Shown: in pieces, positions 1 through 5,459 of the stretch
Numbering within the stretch: position 1 is the first letter of the stretch
Layout: every line of letters starts with the position of its first letter
Assembly: GCA_017999075.1 (NCBI GenBank)
Contig: JAGOBX010000207.1
Coordinates: 1 to 6,466 of the forward strand
Reading direction: 5' to 3'
Source: Candidatus Babelota bacterium
GTDB taxonomy: Bacteria > JAGOBX01
DNA: 6,466 nucleotides
Notes under the pieces: model-generated
The model's database searches: none
What the model was told of the DNA's origin: nothing
The model's input: only the letters and a program-made list of their open reading frames with translations
Program-made: the position numbers and the translations under genes

Positions 1-637
1 CAGGTTTAGAGGCTTTAGATTTTTTCGAATAACTTTTTTCAGAAGGTTGTTCTTTCAATACAGGTTTAGCAGAAACAGGTTCAACTTTAGGTGCAATCGT
101 TTTAATAGTTTTTTCTAAAACCATTATAAACTGACTATCAGACATTGTCTGGGCAAAATCAATTTTATGCCGGTTTTCCCTTATTTTTCTCTGGTTTTCA
201 GCTTCACGTGCCTTTTGAATTAAATCAGAAATAGCTATATATGTTTGAAGTTCACGAGTAGAAACGCTATTCTTATTTTTCTGAAACCACTCAAAACGTA
301 AAGCATCTTTTTCATTTGAAGATAAGGAATCCCAATTGTTTCCGATTGCAGTATCAAGTTTCCGGTCATAAGGAGGCAATAAATTCAAAATATACTTTGC
401 AGCTAATTCCTTTGAAGACGGTTTTTCCACAGTTTCTTTTCGATTTAAATAACTTAATATTTGCATTTTTGATAAATTATTTAATATCTCATTTCTAAAA
501 TACTCGCTCCTGTCTTCATTTACGCTTATACTATTATCCTCAATCAGATAATCCGCAGATTCTGATTGAATAATTCCTGATAAAATTATAATAGTTATTA
601 CAAATATACTCAATAAATTTTTTAAAAATATATTCAT
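1..637 (-). CDS. Exported protein of unknown function, 3' end missing
   Basis: From the ATG at 635-637 the frame stays open for 212 codons and runs off the window at base 1. Residues 1-28 look like a Sec signal peptide or a single N-terminal anchor: one Lys at position 6, then a strongly hydrophobic stretch from about 8 to 23, then QSESA. Cleavage after Ser27 (small residues at 25 and 27) is plausible. There is no lipobox Cys, and no Cys in the visible part. The body (about 30-180) is hydrophilic and probably helical, with Trp102 and Trp117 around LSSNEKDALR. From about residue 183 it becomes Pro/Lys/Ser-rich (KVEPVSAKPV, KSYSKKSKASKP), like a flexible linker. The ATG follows an extended Shine-Dalgarno sequence, which supports the start. 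I recognise no family; the W...LS..E...LR pattern only loosely recalls DUF3106-like proteins. Location outside the cytoplasmic membrane is inferred from the signal; function is unknown. Confidence 0.8.
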   Translation of the reverse strand, partial: MNIFLKNLLSIFVITIIILSGIIQSESADYLIEDNSISVNEDRSEYFRNEILNNLSKMQILSYLNRKETVEKPSSKELAAKYILNLLPPYDRKLDTAIGNNWDSLSSNEKDALRFEWFQKNKNSVSTRELQTYIAISDLIQKAREAENQRKIRENRHKIDFAQTMSDSQFIMVLEKTIKTIAPKVEPVSAKPVLKEQPSEKSYSKKSKASKP

Positions 638-645
638 AATTTTAA

Positions 646-654
646 GATCACCTC
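646..654 (-). promoter_or_regulatory. Extended Shine-Dalgarno of the exported-protein gene
   Basis: On the minus strand this reads GAGGTGATC, a 9-base match to the usual complement of the 16S rRNA 3' end. It ends 8 bases before the ATG at 637. The length of the match supports both this start codon and the reality of the gene. Confidence 0.7.
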
Positions 655-672
655 AAAATCATAAATTTTAAC

Positions 673-714
673 AAATTGATTTCATTTTATATCTTTTATA
701 AAATATTTCAATTT
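673..714 (-). other. Interrupted AT-rich inverted repeat after the STAS gene
   Basis: Two nested perfect 7-bp arms are visible. The outer pair is AAATTGA/TCAATTT (708-714 with 673-679). The inner pair is ATTTTAT/ATAAAAT (698-704 with 684-690). They are separated by a 3x4-base internal loop and closed by a 7-base loop. The structure begins 9 bases after the STAS stop codon. It has almost no G-C pairs and no clean U-run follows, so it is not a classical intrinsic terminator. It could be a weak attenuator, an mRNA 3'-end structure, or chance in AT-rich DNA. Confidence 0.35.
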
Positions 715-723
715 ATTTTTAAC

Positions 724-1278
724 TTAATATAAAGGCTCTGTAGAATCATCCAAATATGATTTTTTTAACAATTCTTTCATACGCTTCCGTTTTTCCTGTC
801 TGAAAAGCACTTCAGTTTTATTTTTAAAACTTTTCAACGCTTCTTCTTCATCTTTAAAAACCTCAAAAGTCAAATCAAGATGTGAAACCTTAAGTAATTC
901 TATGATCTGCTGAGAAAGACAACATAATTTTACTTCTCCGCCTGCATTGTGGCATACTCTTAAGGCATACAGCAAAAAGGCAAAACCAGCGCTTGATATT
1001 GATACAACATTAGTGCAGTTAAAAATCAATTTGGGTTTTCCTGAACTTATAAGTTTATTTATCTGATTCATCAATTTCTGCGTATAAGGAACTTTTAATT
1101 CCGATTCAAATTTTATTATTTCAGGTTCTATTCCCTCTGCTACTGGCGCAGGAGTCTGTTGATATTGAGCTGAACGTATATTTGATTCAGTAGGACGATG
1201 AGGTTTTTTAGGTCTTTGATTATTATGACGCGATGGAGAACTGAATTTATTCTGAGATTGAGATTTTGATTTTTGCAT
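724..1278 (-). CDS. STAS-domain anti-sigma factor antagonist (RsbV/SpoIIAA-like)
   Basis: This 184-residue protein has a central STAS domain (about 51-155), the fold of antagonists that bind anti-sigma kinases in partner-switching systems. The signature is the strand KLIFNCTNVV followed by SISSAGF at 93-99. Ser96 aligns with the Ser of SpoIIAA (DSSG) that is phosphorylated by the kinase, so it is the likely regulatory site. ISSAG variants are common in the family. Outside the domain are two unusual basic tails. Residues 1-50 are rich in Ser, Gln, Asn, Lys, Arg and Pro and look disordered. Residues 160-173 include EKRKRMKELLKK. Typical stand-alone antagonists are about 100-120 residues, so these tails are extra. 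There is no signal peptide; it is presumably cytoplasmic, and the tails might bind nucleic acid or a partner. It lies 37 bp after rpoN on the same strand and is probably cotranscribed. No kinase, phosphatase or alternative sigma-70 factor is visible to name its target. Confidence 0.85.
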   Translation of the reverse strand: MQKSKSQSQNKFSSPSRHNNQRPKKPHRPTESNIRSAQYQQTPAPVAEGIEPEIIKFESELKVPYTQKLMNQINKLISSGKPKLIFNCTNVVSISSAGFAFLLYALRVCHNAGGEVKLCCLSQQIIELLKVSHLDLTFEVFKDEEEALKSFKNKTEVLFRQEKRKRMKELLKKSYLDDSTEPLY

Positions 1279-1284
1279 ATTTTT

Positions 1285-1290
1285 TCCCCT
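1285..1290 (-). promoter_or_regulatory. Shine-Dalgarno of the STAS gene
   Basis: On the minus strand this reads AGGGGA, ending 6 bases before the ATG at 1278. It fixes the long basic N-terminus as part of the protein. The rest of the 37-bp gap after rpoN is pure A/T apart from this site and the first base, and holds no terminator. Confidence 0.65.
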
Positions 1291-1315
1291 AATTTTTTAA
1301 TAATATTATTTATTC

Positions 1316-2929
1316 TTAAATTTTTGTGGATGGGTTTGGTTTAATTATTCTCCGCCTTAAATGTTTTGGCAAAATTCCGAGTTCATCCCTATAATTTGAA
1401 ATAGTTTTTCTTTCTACAATAATCCCCTCATACGTCAGTTTTTTCCAAATATCTATATCTGATACAGGATCTGATAAATCTTCATCACTAACAATTTTTT
1501 TTATTTTTTCTTTAACTGAAACCGAAGAAATATCTTTACCCGATACTGTAGGAAGCCCATTTGAAAAGAAAAATTTCAATTCATACAATCCAAACGGGGT
1601 TTGCCCGTATTTTCCGCGGGTGCATCTTGAAATAGTAGATTCATGCAGTTTTAAATCTTCTGCTATTTCACGGAGAACCATAGGCTTCAAATAAGCGATT
1701 CCCTTCTCAAAAAAATCTTTCTGCCTTTCAAGTATTCTCGTAGCTACTCTATGCATAGTCATATGCCTTTGATTTATAGCCTTAATAAGATTTTCTGCAG
1801 AAACTATATTATCTTTTAAAAAAACTCTTTCACTTTTATTTGTACTCTGCATAAACGCAAGTTTTCTATAATACGGGTTTATTCTTAAATAAGGAAGATA
1901 ATCATCATTAATTATAACCATCCATTCTTCATTAAGTTTTTTGAAATAAACATCTGGAATTATATATTGAAAATTAGAAGCGTTCTGATCATTGTATGCA
2001 AACGCAGGATACGGCGCAAGCGCAGAAATATCATTAAGACATTTTTCAACCAGTTCAGGCGTAATTTTCATTTTCCGCGATATTTCTATGATTTTACGGT
2101 TATGAAGAAGATCAAAATGATTTTCTATTATATCAAGCGGCCATTTTGTATTAGCATTTTTTTTCTGTTTCAACTGAAATATTATAAATTCTTTCAGATT
2201 TAATGAACATATTCCCGGCGGATCCAAATTCAAAACAATTTCCCTTATTTGATTTATTTTTTCCGGCGTTGTATTGAAATATTCTGCCACGGATTCAACA
2301 CTTACATTCATATATCCGCTTTCATCAGTAGATGTAATAAGATAAATTGCAATTTTATAATCGTCATGTTTAGATATCACAAGCATTAATTGTTTTTGCA
2401 AATGCTCAAACAAAGAAATTTTTTCCGGCGTATAAACTTCAAAAGAATCTTTTTCTTCATCATAATACGAAGACGAACCCAGATATCCTATATCGCTCAC
2501 ATCATCAAAATAATTTTCCCAATTTTCATCAAATGTTTCTTCATTATCTTCTTTTAAAGTTTCCTTATAATTTTGATTTTCTTCAGAATCATATTCCTTT
2601 ACAGCATCTGATTCATTTTTGTTATTTTCAGAATCTATTTCCGGTTCAGATGGTGAATCAAATGTATCCTGCAATCCGCTTTCTTCAATATACTCCTCTT
2701 CTGTATCGGTTTTATTATCAAAATCAGATTCTGCTTCTTCATCTTCAATTTCTTCTTTATTTTCGATTGCTTCCAACACAGGATTCTGCTGAATCTCATT
2801 TTCCACCCACTGGCTAAGTTCAAGATTTGTAAATTGAAGCAATTCAATAGATTCAATTAATTGAGGGGCAAGAATATTTCTTAGTTCAGGACGTTGAGAG
2901 ACACTTAAGCCTGCCGGTCTTCTTTCCAT
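1316..2929 (-). CDS. rpoN: RNA polymerase sigma-54 factor
   Basis: Sigma-54 brings RNA polymerase to -24/-12 promoters and needs an AAA+ enhancer-binding activator to melt DNA. Region I is residues 10-53 (APQLIESIELLQ, then NEIQQNPVLE). Region II, about 54-165, is long and very acidic: I count 44 Asp/Glu against 7 Lys among 112 residues. The core-binding region follows from about 166 to 310, with LDPPGICSLNLKEF at 235-248. The helix-turn-helix has LREIAEDLKLHESTISR at 419-435; Arg435 aligns with the Arg implicated in -12 recognition. The RpoN box is ERKTISNYRD at 506-515 (consensus ARRTVAKYRE), the -24 contact. At 537 residues it is longer than the usual 450-500, mainly because of region II. 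The ATG lies 3 bases after the tadA stop. The nearest ribosome binding site, GGAG, is inside the tadA end with a long 14-base spacer, so translational coupling is likely. No activator gene is in the window. Confidence 0.96.
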   Translation of the reverse strand: MERRPAGLSVSQRPELRNILAPQLIESIELLQFTNLELSQWVENEIQQNPVLEAIENKEEIEDEEAESDFDNKTDTEEEYIEESGLQDTFDSPSEPEIDSENNKNESDAVKEYDSEENQNYKETLKEDNEETFDENWENYFDDVSDIGYLGSSSYYDEEKDSFEVYTPEKISLFEHLQKQLMLVISKHDDYKIAIYLITSTDESGYMNVSVESVAEYFNTTPEKINQIREIVLNLDPPGICSLNLKEFIIFQLKQKKNANTKWPLDIIENHFDLLHNRKIIEISRKMKITPELVEKCLNDISALAPYPAFAYNDQNASNFQYIIPDVYFKKLNEEWMVIINDDYLPYLRINPYYRKLAFMQSTNKSERVFLKDNIVSAENLIKAINQRHMTMHRVATRILERQKDFFEKGIAYLKPMVLREIAEDLKLHESTISRCTRGKYGQTPFGLYELKFFFSNGLPTVSGKDISSVSVKEKIKKIVSDEDLSDPVSDIDIWKKLTYEGIIVERKTISNYRDELGILPKHLRRRIIKPNPSTKI

Positions 2930-2932
2930 AAA

Positions 2933-3421
2933 TTAATAATCAACTCCAGCGTATTTTTTCAATCGCTTGGTTTTAAAAAAATCCTGAAGTATTTTTTTAC
3001 AATCAAATTCCTTTATATTTCTTATTACTTCTGTTCTATGATTGAATTTCTCATTATTAAGAATGTTCATAACTGACACATCACATCCAGCCTTATAATC
3101 AGCACACCCGTAAATAACCCGTTTTATCCTGCTGTAAATAATTGCTCCGGCGCACATAGGACACGGTTCAACTGTAATAAACATATCTGATTCTGTCAAA
3201 CGAAATACCCCTTTATTTTTTGAAGCTTCTCTTAATGCAAGAATTTCCGCGTGCGCTGTAGGATCAGCATATTGCCGGTTTCTATTATGGGTTCTTGACA
3301 ATATTCTTCCTGATTCAACTATAACAGCTCCTACAGGAACCTCGTCCTCTCTATAAGCACATTGAGCTTCTTCAAGAGCGATTTTCATATATTCTTCAAA
3401 ATATTCAATTGAATTATTCAC
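2933..3421 (-). CDS. tadA: tRNA-specific adenosine-34 deaminase
   Basis: TadA deaminates A34 to inosine at the wobble position of tRNA-Arg(ACG) in the cytoplasm, as a zinc enzyme that is normally a homodimer. The zinc and catalytic residues are all present: His57 and Glu59 in TAHAEI, and Cys87 and Cys90 in PCPMCAGA. They carry the same numbers as in the E. coli enzyme. DEVPVGAVIV at 26-35 and RIKRVIYGCADYKAGC at 98-113 are also typical. The length of 162 residues is normal. The chosen start is a GTG at 3419-3421 because it gives a complete first helix, but no good Shine-Dalgarno precedes it. A consensus promoter lies directly upstream and would start RNA almost on this codon. An alternative ATG at 3386-3388 (residue 12) has a weak GAAG 5 bases before it and would give 151 residues. 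It appears to be the first gene of a tadA-rpoN-STAS unit. Confidence 0.95.
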   Translation of the reverse strand: MNNSIEYFEEYMKIALEEAQCAYREDEVPVGAVIVESGRILSRTHNRNRQYADPTAHAEILALREASKNKGVFRLTESDMFITVEPCPMCAGAIIYSRIKRVIYGCADYKAGCDVSVMNILNNEKFNHRTEVIRNIKEFDCKKILQDFFKTKRLKKYAGVDY

Positions 3422-3425
3422 TATA

Positions 3426-3453
3426 ATTATATACCGGTCAAATAAAATGTCAA
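3426..3453 (-). promoter_or_regulatory. Consensus sigma-70 promoter upstream of tadA
   Basis: On the minus strand a perfect -35 TTGACA (3448-3453) and a perfect -10 TATAAT (3426-3431) are separated by 16 bp. The predicted RNA start is about base 3419, inside the proposed GTG start codon of tadA. It sits in the 72-bp gap after parC, so it would drive tadA, rpoN and probably the STAS gene independently of parE-parC. Transcripts from it would be leaderless for the GTG, or have a leader of about 31 bases for the downstream ATG at 3388. Confidence 0.7.
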
Positions 3454-3493
3454 ACCATAAAAATGAAACACTTACAGCCTTTTCAGAAAAAAT

Positions 3494-5389
3494 TTATTTT
3501 ATTGATTTCACTTTACAAACTTCTTTATTAGACAATCTATTCCCTAATGTGTTCACTCCTTTTATCATAACATCATCAAGATTAAACTGTTCAGTAGGTT
3601 TTTTCATTCCAGGTTTTTTCACATATTCAACTTCAACTTTAATATGTTCATTCAATGAAAAAAAATCAAGCTTTCCGGGTTCGCTGAAATACCTGTATTC
3701 TTTACCTGTAATAAATTTATCAATTTTAAATCTCTTGACAAATGAATATTTATTGGTTAAATTTTTATAAATTACAGAAAATACTAAATTTTCGTTAAAA
3801 ACATTAAAATATATTACATCTTTATCAACAAATTCACGAGCCGGCACATTTATTACTTTATAAATGCCTTTTTTAGAAATAACCAGTATTTTCGCGTAAT
3901 CAGATGTAACAATAAAATCTTCAGATTTAATTTCAGTGCCGAAATACCCTGTTTCCTTATCATAACAAACTTTAACGTTTTCCAGAGCAGCTTCGCTTTT
4001 ATCTATAACTTCGACTGTGCCTATTTTGGTTTTACGCGGAAATTTTTTAGCGTATTTATCATATAAATTCTGAATAAAATCAATTGAATACTGAGTAATC
4101 CCTTTTAAATTTGCTTTACATTTTTTTATATCGCGCACTATATCATCCATATCCTTTTTAGCTTTTTCAATATCATATCTTGAAATCTTTTTTATAGGTA
4201 TCTGAAGAAGCCTTTCGATATCATCAATCGTAAGGTCGCGTATAAACAAATGTTTAAATTTATTCAAACCTGTTCTTACTGCTTCTACTACAAGTTCATA
4301 AGTTTTGCATTCTTCTATTGACTTATAAATCCTATTCTCAATAAATATCTGCTCTAAAGTCTTATTATGCAGTAAATCTTCAAGTTCCCCAAGTTTAATC
4401 TTCAATTCACGTTTCAACAATTCGACAAGAACTTCGGTATTATATCTCAAAATTTCTTTAACGCCGATATTTACAGGTTTATTTTCCTTTATAACAATGG
4501 CATTAACAGAAATCGATATCTGGCAGTCTGTAAACGCATAAAGTCCTTTCATAGTTTCTTCAATCGATACTCCCCGGGCTGTTTCTACTTCAATTTCAAT
4601 TTTGTCAGTTGTAAAATCATTTATCGACGCAATTTTTATTTTATTTTTTCTCGCAGCTTCTTCAATTGAAGATATTAAACTTTCTGTTGTCGTACCATAA
4701 GGTATTTCTTTAATTATAATACTTTTAGAGCCCTTTTTTTCCTCCATTATTGCTTTAATCTTAACCTTTCCATTTCCGTCATTATATTCCGATACATCTA
4801 TTACTCCGCCCTGCTGGAAATCAGGATAAATCTTAAAATTTTCACCTTTCAAAATCTTAATCTGAGCTTTTAATAACTCACCAAAATTGTGAGGTAATAT
4901 TTTCGTTGACATTCCAACTGCTATTCCTTCTGCTCCCTGCATTAATAAAACCGGCACTTTCGCAGGCAAAACAACAGGTTCTTGATTTCTCCCATCATAA
5001 GAAGGTATATAATCTGTAATTTTCGGGTTAAATAAAACTTCTTTGGCAAGAGATGACAACCGGCATTCTATATATCGCGCTGCAGAAGCTTCATCTCCTG
5101 TTAAGATATTTCCAAAATTTCCTTGTTTATCTATAAAATAATCTTTCTGCGCAATATTAACCAATGCCTCATATATTGAAGCGTCTCCATGAGGATGGTA
5201 TTTCATACAGTGACCTACTATATTGGCAACCTTATTAAATTTCCCATCGTCATTTTCCCATAAAGAATGCAGTATTCTCCGTTGAACAGGTTTTAACCCG
5301 TCTATTATATGTGGTATCGCCCGTTCTTTAATAACATAAGACGCATATTCTAAAAAATTAGTCTCAAACAATTTTCGCATATATTCCAT
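3494..5389 (-). CDS. parC: Type IIA DNA topoisomerase subunit A, ParC-type
   Basis: This subunit cuts and rejoins DNA and pairs with the ParE-type protein encoded 70 bp upstream. The catalytic Tyr is residue 106, preceded by Arg105, in AARYIECRLS. The quinolone-site segment is HPHGDASIYEA at 65-75, with Ala70 at the position of GyrA Ser83 and Glu74 at that of Asp87. YDGRNQEPVVLPAKVPVLL, from about 130, and GIAVGMSTKILPHNF continue the winged-helix and tower core. The breakage-reunion part extends to about residue 455. The remaining 175 or so residues form a short C-terminal domain, including REFVDKDVIYF and SFVKRFKID. No GyrA box (QRRGGKG) is seen, so decatenation rather than gyrase supercoiling is the likely role. 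At 631 residues it is shorter than E. coli ParC (about 750). The motifs resemble the Bacteroidetes, Chlamydiae and spirochaete type. The ATG at 5389 is preceded by AGAGG (5400-5404) at 10 bases. Confidence 0.93.
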   Translation of the reverse strand: MEYMRKLFETNFLEYASYVIKERAIPHIIDGLKPVQRRILHSLWENDDGKFNKVANIVGHCMKYHPHGDASIYEALVNIAQKDYFIDKQGNFGNILTGDEASAARYIECRLSSLAKEVLFNPKITDYIPSYDGRNQEPVVLPAKVPVLLMQGAEGIAVGMSTKILPHNFGELLKAQIKILKGENFKIYPDFQQGGVIDVSEYNDGNGKVKIKAIMEEKKGSKSIIIKEIPYGTTTESLISSIEEAARKNKIKIASINDFTTDKIEIEVETARGVSIEETMKGLYAFTDCQISISVNAIVIKENKPVNIGVKEILRYNTEVLVELLKRELKIKLGELEDLLHNKTLEQIFIENRIYKSIEECKTYELVVEAVRTGLNKFKHLFIRDLTIDDIERLLQIPIKKISRYDIEKAKKDMDDIVRDIKKCKANLKGITQYSIDFIQNLYDKYAKKFPRKTKIGTVEVIDKSEAALENVKVCYDKETGYFGTEIKSEDFIVTSDYAKILVISKKGIYKVINVPAREFVDKDVIYFNVFNENLVFSVIYKNLTNKYSFVKRFKIDKFITGKEYRYFSEPGKLDFFSLNEHIKVEVEYVKKPGMKKPTEQFNLDDVMIKGVNTLGNRLSNKEVCKVKSIK

Positions 5390-5399
5390 ATCTCATTAA

Positions 5400-5404
5400 C
5401 CTCT
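5400..5404 (-). promoter_or_regulatory. Shine-Dalgarno of parC
   Basis: On the minus strand this reads AGAGG, 10 bases before the ATG at 5389. The spacing is slightly long but favours this ATG over the in-frame ATG three codons later. Confidence 0.5.
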
Positions 5405-5410
5405 ATTCAC

Positions 5411-5434
5411 ATCTCCGCAGTAAAACGCGAAGAT
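5411..5434 (-). other. Hairpin between parE and parC, next to the parC ribosome binding site
   Basis: On the minus strand, ATCTTCGCG (5434-5426) pairs with TGCGGAGAT (5419-5411) over 9 bp around a 6-base loop, TTTTAC. Two of the pairs are G-U. On the plus strand those two pairs become A-C mismatches, so the fold is meant for the parE-parC mRNA if it is real. No U-run follows in that direction, so it is not a terminator. It ends 6 bases before the AGAGG of parC. It may tune parC translation or protect a processed mRNA end. Confidence 0.5.
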
Positions 5435-5459
5435 TTTTTGTTAATTATAATTACATATT

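Noticed and set aside
316-498. Plus-strand 60-residue frame
   Set aside because: It lies opposite the minus-strand exported-protein gene, which has a signal peptide, a strong Shine-Dalgarno and a longer open frame. The plus-strand product has no recognisable features.
638-723. Promoter for the exported-protein gene
   Set aside because: TTGAAA and TATAAA occur but only 14 bp apart, inside the AT-rich dyad. No -24/-12 (GG-N10-GC) element is present either.
1299-1310. 12-base palindrome AATAATATTATT between rpoN and the STAS gene
   Set aside because: It is pure A/T, and such symmetry is expected by chance in this composition. I saw no second copy.
1967-2856. Frames inside rpoN on either strand (1967-2203, 2533-2817, 2635-2856)
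   Set aside because: They are shadows of the rpoN reading frame, with compositions driven by the acidic Asp/Glu codons read in other frames or the reverse strand.
3464-3485. Intrinsic terminator after parC
   Set aside because: Only a 5-bp TGAAA/TTTCA stem with a 12-base loop precedes ATTTTTA on the minus strand. That is too weak to call.
3447-3770. Plus-strand 107-residue frame at the end of parC
   Set aside because: Most of it is antisense to conserved parC coding sequence, and I see no domain or ribosome binding site.
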